Shown: positions 56,478 through 64,000 of the stretch, in pieces
How positions within the stretch are numbered: position 1 is the first letter of the stretch
Layout: each line of letters starts with the position of its first letter
NCBI RefSeq assembly: GCF_963576675.1
Contig: NC_088915.1
Span: 43,863,501-43,927,500, forward strand
DNA length: 64,000 nt
DNA from: Euphorbia lathyris
Taxonomy: Eukaryota; Streptophyta; Magnoliopsida; Malpighiales; Euphorbiaceae
Reading direction: 5' to 3'
Program-made: the position numbers and the translations under genes
Notes under the pieces: model-generated
The model's database searches: none
What the model was told of the DNA's origin: nothing
What the model saw: only the letters and a program-made list of their open reading frames with translations

Positions 56478-58637
56478 TCCAAAGAGGATGAAGATGATGA
56501 ACTTGTCAGAACGGCCCTGGGAGATACAGAAATGTTCCTCATTTCATATGGTAAGCAGGTACGAATTGCCAAGGGACTAAAAGTTGAGGTTACGGAGGAT
56601 GTTACGAAGGTTCTCCTTGAGTCAGAAGATGTGTTTGCTTGGAAAGATGAGATCCTCACAGGGGTCAGTCCAGACGTGATCACTCACAAACTCAATATCG
56701 CCGAAGATGCGATCCCAGTGGCTCAGAAGAGGAGGAATCATGGCCCAGAGAGGCAGAAAGTAATAGAAGAAGAGATATCTAAACTAAAGAAGGCGGACGC
56801 CATTGAGGAAGTCATTTACACCCAGTGGCTGGCGAATGTGGTCCTGGTTAAAAAGGCAGGCGGATCGTACCGCATGTGTATTGATTTCACGGACCTTAAC
56901 AAGGCTTGTCCCAAAGACAACTACACTCTGCCTTGCATCGAAATCCTCGTCGACGGAACCGCAGGACATGCAGTATATTCCTTCACGGATGTAAAGTCGA
57001 GTTATCACCAGATCCTCATGGAGCCATCAGACAGGATCAAGACCTCTTTCGTAACTCACCAGGCGACTTATTGCTTCAAAGTCATGCCCTTTGGGCTTAA
57101 GAACGCTGGAGCTACCTACCAGCGGATGATGAACAAGATATTCGAAGGAAGAAAATGTGACAACTTCTCAGTCTATGTGGATGACATGATCATCAAAAGC
57201 ACCTCCATGGAGAAGCATGCGGAGGACGTAAAGGAAGTCCTCGGAGTCCTTCATCACCACAACATCAAGCTAAATCCTGAGAAGTGTACTTTTGGGGAAA
57301 CTTATGGAAAATTCCTGGGATACATGATCAGCTAGAAGGGAGTAGGTCCCAATCCAGATAAAATCAAGGCGGTGCTGGACATGAAGGTGCCATAAAATGT
57401 CAGAGAAGTGAAACGCCTTAATGGGTAGATCGTAGCACTTGGTCGATTCATCTCATGTTCTGCTCGTAGATGCCAACCTTTTTATGAAGTAATCAAAAAG
57501 CAGAAAGGCTTCGAGTGGAATGAAGATTGCAAGCAAGCCGTCGAAGGAATCAAGCACTTCCTATCAGAACCGCCTCTAATGAGCAGACCTTTGGAAAGTG
57601 AGAACCTGTACATGTATGTTTATGTTACTAACAAAGCGGTTTGCACAGTCATGATAAGGGAATAAGATGGCCAACAATATCCAATCTATTATGTAAGCAA
57701 AGTCTTAAAAGATGCTGAAACCCGGTATTCAAGATTAGACAAGATGGCCTTGGCAGTGGTCACCACTTCAATCCGCCTGAGACCTTATTTTCAGGCACAC
57801 ACGGTCATCATTCGTACCAACATACTTATGAGAAAGGTATTACAAAAGCCGGAAACTTCAAGGAGGCTAATGGAGTGGGAAATCCGCCTGGGCGAGTTTG
57901 ATGTCCGTTACGAAGGCAGATCCGCCTTGAAGAGCCAAGTCTTGGTAGACTTTGTTAACAAATTCACCGAAGAGGGCATAAACCTTCCCAAGCCAAAAGT
58001 GGAAGAATGGACGATGTACACAGATGGTGCCTCTTCGGTAGAAGGCGCAAGAATCAGCGTAGTAACCAAGGGACCTCACTACATCAAGTTACATTATACT
58101 GCGAAGTTAGAGTTCCCTGCAACCAATAACGCCGTAGAATATGAAGCCTTGATATTGGGACTACGCCTGTTGAAGGAGATAACGCCAGAACGAGTTGTGA
58201 TCTATAGCGATTCTAAACTGATGGTCAATCAGGTGATCAAGAACTTTGATGTAAAAGATGAAACTCTGGTCAAGTATGTAAAGGAGGCCAAAAAGCTATT
58301 GAACCATTTAGAGACCAAAGAAACCAAGTGGGAGCTAGTTCACGTATTACGAGGATCAAACACAGAAGCGGATCACTTGGCTAAACTAGCTTCGAGTAAG
58401 GATCAGTGGGCGGACCTTCAATGCCCATTCGAGATTAGAGACAGGTCGGCATTCGCCCCAGAAGTTGTAGCACTTCTTTCACCTGCCGTAGAGGATTGGA
58501 GATCACCGATCCAGCAGTATCTCTACACTGGGACTTTGCCTCAAGAAAAAGAAGAGGCTAAACGGACGGTGAGAAAGCCCGCATACTTTTCCATAATAAA
58601 TGACCAGCTGTACAGGAAATCTTTTGGTCACCCCTAG
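56478..58637 (+). pseudogene. E4 reverse transcriptase, RNase H and archaeal-type RNase H
   Basis: RT motifs in order: QKRRNHGPERQKVIEEEISK, WLANVVLVKKAGGSYRMCID, FTDLNKACPKDNYTLP, VMPFGLKNAGATYQRMMN and the active site VYVDDMIIKS (about 57174). RT ends GKFLGYMIS at TAG 57333. The connection/RNase H region (57336-57740) carries three more stops (57393, 57426, 57663). From 57744 the frame is open to 58637 and includes a second RNase H, MYTDGASSVEGA, NNAVEYEALILGLR and IYSDSKLMVNQV, with Asp, Glu and Asp retained. All stops are in one frame, so they are point changes. Confidence 0.9.
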
Positions 58638-59737
58638 TTGAAGTGCGTTACGACAGAAGAGGGACAACAGATCCTCAAAGAATTGCATGAAGGCACTTGC
58701 GGCGCTCACGGAGCATCCGCCTCCATCTTGAAAAAGTCTAGATTGGCGGGATTTTATTGGCCCACAGCGGAACTCGATGCTCAAAAGCTAGTAGAGTCCT
58801 ATCACAATTGCCAGGTTCATGCAAATGAATCTCACACGGCTAAGCACCTGCAAAAGCCCATTATCGAAGGACGACCCTTCGCCATCTGGGGGATCGACAT
58901 CGTTGGCCCATTTCCTCCTACCAAGAGACAAAGGAAATATGTTGTAGTAGCCGTGGACCACTTTACGAAGTGGGTGGAGGCCGAAGCTGTCTCTTCCATA
59001 AACGCAGAGCGGATGGTCGAGTTTGTCAGAGACAACATAGTCGGAAGATTCGGGGTTCCCGACACGATTATTACTGATAACGGGACACAGTTCAACTGCG
59101 GAGAGTTCAGGACATTCTACGAAAGCCAAGGCATTCAAAACAGGTTCGCCTCTGTTTACTACCCCCAATCCAACGGAATAACCAAGGTAACAAATCGAAT
59201 GATTGTCAAGGGCATAAAAAGAGACTGGGTGAGCATAACAAAAAGTGGGCGGATCACCTCATGAATGTCCTATGGGCATACAGAACCACTCCTCGAACTA
59301 CAACTGGCGAATCATCGTTCGCCCTCACCTATGGCATAAAAGCTGTGATCCCCATTGAGATCCAGGTCCCTAGTGATAGAGTTTTGTTCTACTGTGAAGA
59401 CGGGAATGACCAAAGGTTAAGGGAAAGTCTTGACCAATTGGAAACAAGAAGGGAGAGGGCGTATGTACGAATGGCCGCCTACAAGCAGAGGATCGCAGCC
59501 TATCACGACAAAGATGCCAGACTTGTGGACTTAAACCCAAGAGATCTAGTACTCCGAAAGGCGGACAAAATTCAATCCTTGGAAGGCAAAGGAAAGTTGG
59601 GGATCACCTGGACGGGGCCGTATAAAATTGTCACCAAAATTGGACCTGCCACTTTCAAGATCCAAGATATGGAGGGAAATACATTGCCACGGACGTGGAA
59701 TATTCAGAACCTCCGCAAATATTTCGCCAGAGAGTAA
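58638..59737 (+). pseudogene. E4 integrase, catalytic Glu and one zinc Cys altered
   Basis: The zinc-finger part reads LKELHEGTCGAHGA ... ESYHNCQVHAN; the expected first Cys of the C-x2-C pair is Tyr. The core has IWGIDIVGPFPP and IITDNGTQFN (first two acidic residues), but the third, normally Glu in SNGQAEVTNR, is Lys here (SNGITKVTNR). A one-base loss near 59221 shifts the frame; the rest (MNVLWAYRTTPRTTTGESSF ... RTWNIQNLRKYFARE) ends at 59737. The integrase would be inactive. Confidence 0.88.
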
Positions 59738-59811
59738 AATGTAACCGAGGTCTTGAGTACTCTTTTTCCTTTAGTAAGTTTTTATCCCATGTGGTTTTTC
59801 CTATTAAAGGT

Positions 59812-61624
59812 TGTTGGGGTTTAGTGTCCTATAGACAATTGTTCTAGGATATAAACTTAATGTAAATGAAGTGTTCTTTACATCATTTGTTTTAAATAGA
59901 TATGGTTTCATAAACTATATAAAGGCAACATCTTTTAAGAACTAAATAAGTCTAATAAAAGGAAATCCCTAAGTTTGTTTAAAGTGATTATAAAGTGTTC
60001 ATACAAGTATGAAGTGAGACGAAACTTTATAATAAACTAATAAACTTAAAACCACCCCAAGTCAAGTAATATGTTTAGAAATAGGATTGACATACCACTG
60101 TTGAGACTTGCATGTAACAATGTCTTTTGTCGAGACAGAGATCTGATCTCACAAGCTTCAGATATGCAGATATCTGGACAGTTACATGCATCCAATGAAA
60201 GGGAGTTCATTAGGATTGGGGACCCGACTTAAGATAACAGGATGGGTAGATTTATCCTTGTCACCTGTTCATCTCATTGGTATTAATAGGTATAAGTAAT
60301 CCTCAGACTCAAAGGAATGTTAATTAGTGATTCTGGATTATGGAATGTGATGCTTTGATCCTGTTGTAACACGAACCATAACAGAGATGACTCTGGGGTG
60401 TGAACGGCAGACGTTGGGTATCACAGGAAGTAATTGCAGGATAGTTATACATTGGATTGAGCATTTGTCACTCCTGATAAATGGGAGATACGTCCAAGGA
60501 TCGCTTGTGGAAGACTTGACTCTAAATCCTTGCAAGGTGATAGCTTAAGACTTGAAATGCAGATTTCACTTAACCTATCTAATTGGAGTTAACTCGGCCT
60601 GTACAAGTAAAACGAACGTCTCGCTATATGTGACTTGACATTATCCATAGTCATAAGATTCAGTTCAAGGATGTAGTTGACAAAGGATCGTATTATGCTG
60701 TAACTAATACGGAAAGGTCAACGACAGAATCAACCTGTCTTCTTATAGCTCTGGGGGAATGTTTCGGATTTGCTAATCACATTTCGCGTACTCATTCCGT
60801 TATGCAAAGATTAAATGTAATTCTGAGAAAATTAATTTAATGGTTGCATACGGTTAGAAGTAATAAGAACCTATTGGGTCACACATAAGACTTGGAGCCC
60901 AAAAGAGAAACAGATGTTAATTAATTGATGGAAGCCCAACTGAGTCCACTAAGGCCCAGTAAATAGGGGGGCAATTTTATGTATGACAAATACATAAATA
61001 ATTAATTAGATTATGATTGTGAATTAAGTTAATTAAAGGATAAATAAGTTAGGAGGTTTAATGAGATTAAATTGGTCCTATTATTATCCTATAAGGTTAT
61101 TATTATTATCTTTATATTTAGATATAATTACAGATAATAAATAAGAATTTGATTCTGAATTAAATTCCTATTCAGTAACCTAATTCTATCTAACTAGGGT
61201 TTAGATACAAGAGAGTTTATATACCCCCTTACATGCAAATTTCGGCCAAGACATTGTCTACCGAAGAGAGAGAATTTCGACCCCCCTGTTGAGGACGAGA
61301 TCATTCACCGCTTCCTTCCGTTTCAATTGATTATTAATCTCTTTCTCTATTCCTTGATCTTGTGTTGATTAATTAGAGCAATCTATTCTTGATTGCTTTC
61401 ATACGGTTGAATTCTAACTTGGTTTTGAATTGTGTTTTTGTCTTGTGCTCGGGAACTCGAAGTAAGAGTTGTTGGCACTTCGATTGCAACGGTAGATAGA
61501 ACATCAAAAGGTATTTCCTTCTATCCCTCTTTATATGAAATAACGATTAACGGATCTTGGGTTAATGGAAAAAGGTTAAAATTTTTATATTTTCGGTGCC
61601 AAACGTTTGACTATTTTACCATCA
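59812..61624 (+). repeat. E5 5' LTR (E2 family)
   Basis: 1813 bases, TGTTGGGGTT ... ACCATCA, inserted downstream of the E4 pol stop. The preceding 5 bases are aaggt; the partner duplication is outside the window. More similar by eye to the solo LTR than to E2. Confidence 0.9.
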
Positions 61625-61625
61625 G

Positions 61626-61636
61626 TGGTATCAGAG
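61626..61636 (+). other. E5 primer binding site
   Basis: TGGTATCAGAG follows the LTR by one base; the next base differs from the usual Met tRNA match. Confidence 0.8.
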
Positions 61637-62009
61637 ACTGCGTTAAATCCGTTATTTCATATCTGAAAATTAAAAGGTTTTTCAATCAGATTGAATAAAT
61701 ATTTATAGTTAGGTTAATTAACGAAACCGTTTTGATTAATTAATTCTAAAGATAAATAAGTTTTAATTAATTGTTAATTAAAATAGATTATGCATATGTT
61801 CCTAATTATTTTGGTTGATAATCATTATAACAAAAACTATTAGTTTTATAGTTAGATTGATAAAAGTTAGTTTTATTAATCCTAAAGATAAAACAGAAAA
61901 TCTTTGAAAGGTTTTCCTGTTTTCTGAAAATCGTTTTAAAACCGTTTTAATACTGATATATATATATATATATATTTATTTATATTTAAAAAAACGGAAC
62001 AGTAGTCCG

Positions 62010-62145
62010 GGTTGCGCCGCGAGGCAGCAACCCGAACTATTGTTCACGGTTGCTGCCTCGCGGCAGCAACCGTTTAGCGACTGGACGTCGCTGCTGCCAA
62101 ACGGCAGGAGCGTGTTTTAGGTCTCGGGCCCCTTTGCGGGCCCGA
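62010..62145 (+). promoter_or_regulatory. GC-rich hairpins in the E5 leader
   Basis: cggttgctgcc (62047-62057) pairs perfectly with ggcagcaaccg (62062-62072). tcgggccc (62124-62131) pairs with gggcccga (62138-62145). ggttgcgcc with ggcagcaacc (about 62010-62032) and cgctgctgcc/ggcaggagcg (about 62089-62112, aaac loop) correspond to the two E2 hairpins. Role inferred only. Confidence 0.5.
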
Positions 62146-62672
62146 CAAGAGTAAAAGCCTATTTTGTTTAAAACCGTTTTAAAATAAAATAGTTTTAAAT
62201 ATATTTATATATATAAGTTTCAGAAATTAACAGTTTTCTCTTTTGATTATCGAATGAAAATTTTATTTAAAAGTTTGTTTTACCTATTTGTAAATCAAAA
62301 GTATTAAATGAATTAAAATCAAAATAATTGGGATATGCATAAATAAAGTTTTGTATAGTTGTATTAATCTAATAGGTTAATATAGAAGGTACGAAACTGA
62401 TAGAATTAAAATTGGATGAAAGTTAATTTGATGAGTTAATGTGATTAACCTAAATATTACAAAGAGAGAGAGAAATAAAAAAAGAATTTAGAATTCCCTC
62501 TCTGTTGAAGAGGTAACGTAGACTGCAAGGACACTAAACAACGCTCTTACCCTAGCCAAACTCCTTTGCCGCCGCCATCTCCCCTTGGCTTTCCGGCTAC
62601 CGGAATCGTAACACACACCCCACCTGTGAACTACGGCACCTTACACTATACCCCCATCATCCCAGCTCACCA

Positions 62673-63716
62673 ATGGACCACTTAACTGAGCAAAGCGCCC
62701 GTATTACTTTGAATGATGAGATTGAAACTGGTTTGGAACTTAATCCGGATGAGATCCCCGAGTTACAACGACCGCAGTCCTGGAGCCTAGCAGGCTCATT
62801 CCTCATTGATAGAACAATTAAAACTATGTATATGAAAAACGCTATGGCCGAGCTATGGAGACCATCGAAGGGAATGCGCATCGAGGAACTCAGCCCCAAC
62901 TTCTTCCGCTTCGAGTTCTACCACCCCTTAGAACGAGAAAGAGTGATTCAAGGAGGCCCGTGGTCTTTCGAACAGCACCTGCTGCTAACCCAACGCATCG
63001 AGCCTAATGAGGACTTGCAAACTATCAACCTCCGGAATGCGGATTTTTGGATCCAAGTGTACGAGCTTCCACCAGGACTCATGTCAGAAAAGGTTGGTAT
63101 ACATATTGGCAATTTCCTGGGACTGTTTATTGAGTCAGATAGCAACAACTTCACTGGTCAGAATAGGACATATTTGCGTATCAGGGTATCTATCAATGTT
63201 TTATTGCCACTAAAAAGGAAGATGAAAATCAATAGAACCGGGGAAGCTGCAACCTGGGTACACTTTAAATATGAACGGTTACCCACCTTTTGCTTCTATT
63301 GTGGCACAATTGGACATGCGGATAAATTCTGTACCAAGCTCCTGGAGATTGAGGAGCCAGACAAAGCTGTGAGAGCTTACGGAACTTGGTTGAGAGCCCC
63401 GAACAGGAGAAGTATGGTTCAACCAGTGTCTCGTTTTCTCCTACCCCTCTCCCCTAGTGCTCCTGCCGATTCACCTGCTGTCAATAGAGGGGCAGTGGGA
63501 AAAATAGTAGTACATCCCATGCTGGCTTACGAGAGTAGTGAAGAGGAGGGTATTCTTTACACTGACCCGAAAAGAAGACGACAGGAGAACCAATCGCCTA
63601 ACCAGCCTACGGCAAGCGGTATAAATGAAATAACATCCATGGCTTCAGGCCTAGGAAACTCGGATAACCAAAACAGTGAAGTGGGAACTGCCGGACAGTC
63701 CCGCAATGGGATATGA
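62673..63716 (+). CDS. LINE C ORF1: DUF4283 and CCHC zinc-knuckle protein
   Basis: 347 intact codons from ATG 62673 (MDHLTEQSARITLNDEIETG). The DUF4283-type fold has WSLAGSFLIDRTIKTMYMKN, FFRFEFYHPLERERVIQGGP and FWIQVYELPPGLMSEKVG. The DUF4283-associated zinc knuckle is complete (CFYCGTIGHADKFC, near 63290-63330). The tail is Ser/Pro/Asn-rich. In plant L1 LINEs this protein binds the element RNA. It overlaps ORF2 by ATGA (63713-63716). It is the best-preserved LINE gene in the window. Confidence 0.92.
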   Translation: MDHLTEQSARITLNDEIETGLELNPDEIPELQRPQSWSLAGSFLIDRTIKTMYMKNAMAELWRPSKGMRIEELSPNFFRFEFYHPLERERVIQGGPWSFEQHLLLTQRIEPNEDLQTINLRNADFWIQVYELPPGLMSEKVGIHIGNFLGLFIESDSNNFTGQNRTYLRIRVSINVLLPLKRKMKINRTGEAATWVHFKYERLPTFCFYCGTIGHADKFCTKLLEIEEPDKAVRAYGTWLRAPNRRSMVQPVSRFLLPLSPSAPADSPAVNRGAVGKIVVHPMLAYESSEEEGILYTDPKRRRQENQSPNQPTASGINEITSMASGLGNSDNQNSEVGTAGQSRNGI

Positions 63717-64000
63717 GCATACTTAGTTGGAACTGTAGGGGTTGGGGAACGCCCGAACAGTTCGACAACTTCTAGATATTGTGTCTAGATTGAAACCTAA
63801 AGTTATCTTTCTGATGGAAGTAAAGTGTGGTCGAAGCAAAGTGGAAGCCATCCAGAAGAAATTAGCGTTCATTGGTCTCTTCACTGTCAGTCCAGTTAAT
63901 ATGGGGGGTGGGCTTGCATTGTTGTGGAAGGTGCCTGAGTCAGTTAGGCTCCTCAGTTTCTCTTCAAATTTTATTAATGTAAGTATTTCCCTTTCAGGTT
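63713..64000 (+). pseudogene. LINE C ORF2 start: endonuclease, one-base loss
   Basis: ATG 63713 begins MSILSWNCRG, the catalytic Asn motif of plant L1 endonucleases. After GGGGTT near 63738 the frame is off by one, and the expected continuation (TVRQLLDIVSRLKPKVIFLM; EVKCGRSKVEAIQKKLAF; NMGGGLALLWK) is read in another frame to the window end. One missing base explains this; a sequencing error is possible. Confidence 0.8.

Larger units (their letters stand above)
51545..59811 (+). mobile_element. E4: Tat-lineage Ty3/gypsy retrotransposon, 3' end outside
   Basis: One plus-strand polyprotein frame runs from 52116 to 59264 and shifts once for the end at 59737. It encodes gag, protease, RT, RNase H, a second archaeal-type RNase H and integrase, the order that marks the Tat lineage. 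A solo copia LTR splits gag (53862-55683), and E5 is inserted 74 bases after the pol stop. The 3' LTR lies beyond the window. Confidence 0.85.
59812..62460 (+). mobile_element. E5: 5' end of a copia element, interrupted by LINE C
   Basis: 5' LTR, primer site and about 820 bases of leader collinear with the E2 leader up to cctaaatattac (62460). There the match stops and LINE C begins. Gag and pol would lie beyond the window. Confidence 0.88.
62461..64000 (+). mobile_element. LINE C: L1-type LINE, 5' part, runs off the window
   Basis: Begins with a GA-rich leader at the point where the E5 leader match ends, then ORF1 and ORF2 in the usual order. The 3' end and target duplication are outside. 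Confidence 0.88.

Overview
This window is plant nuclear DNA, most likely from a dicot-like angiosperm with a large, TE-rich genome. The evidence is Ty1/copia, Ty3/gypsy, L1-type and RTE-type retroelements, plant-type introns, a plant-specific CRM-domain (organellar RNA splicing) gene fragment and a DUF1985 (Ulp1-transposon) fragment. No rRNA, tRNA, CRISPR or bacterial feature was seen. Almost everything right of 8.3 kb is nested retrotransposon.

Layout. 1-1.4 kb: start of a decayed DUF1985 gene on the minus strand, running off the left edge. 2.07-3.27 kb: a small gene-like unit with TATA box, 5' UTR intron and broken ORF. 3.9-4.6 kb: decayed copia gag. 5.2-6.3 kb (minus): last two exons of a CRM-domain gene, the only recognisable host gene. 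6.9-7.9 kb: AT minisatellite, an unknown ORF and an imperfect palindrome.

8.3-36.7 kb: one full-length L1-type LINE (minus, about 5.65 kb when pieced together, 15-bp target duplications at 8293 and 36695) split by two complete copia elements. E1 (10164-23452, TSD tcctt) is Sirevirus-like with an envelope-like gene and a duplicated LTR-PBS-gag segment. E2 (25540-34978, TSD ctgac) is a second copia family with a long leader. 36.7-38.4 kb: reversed LTR-like DNA. 38.5-39.8 kb: 5'-truncated LINE. 39.8-40.0 kb: MITE-like sequence.

40.1-51.5 kb: a 5'-truncated RTE LINE (minus) split by E3 (41307-50683, TSD ccttt, minus), an Athila-like gypsy element with gag and an ORF-1-like gene but no pol. E3 carries 21 pairs of 11-bp dyads, nearly all phased at exactly 21 bp. 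51.5-59.8 kb: a Tat-lineage gypsy element (plus) with an RS-rich stretch in gag; its gag is split by a solo copia LTR (53862-55683, TSD tttca). 59.8-62.46 kb: 5' end of another copia element of the E2 family. 62.46-64 kb: start of an L1-type LINE inserted in its leader, running off the right edge.

Chronology from nesting and by-eye LTR divergence: LINE A predates E1 (LTRs about 2.8% apart) and E2 (about 1.2%); RTE predates E3 (about 2.8%); Tat predates the solo LTR and E5; E5 predates LINE C. Most reading frames are broken by stops of the C-to-T/G-to-A type expected of methylated, silenced DNA. Element names (E1-E5, LINE A-C) are mine; E4 is the Tat element. All family calls are from motif recognition, not database search.
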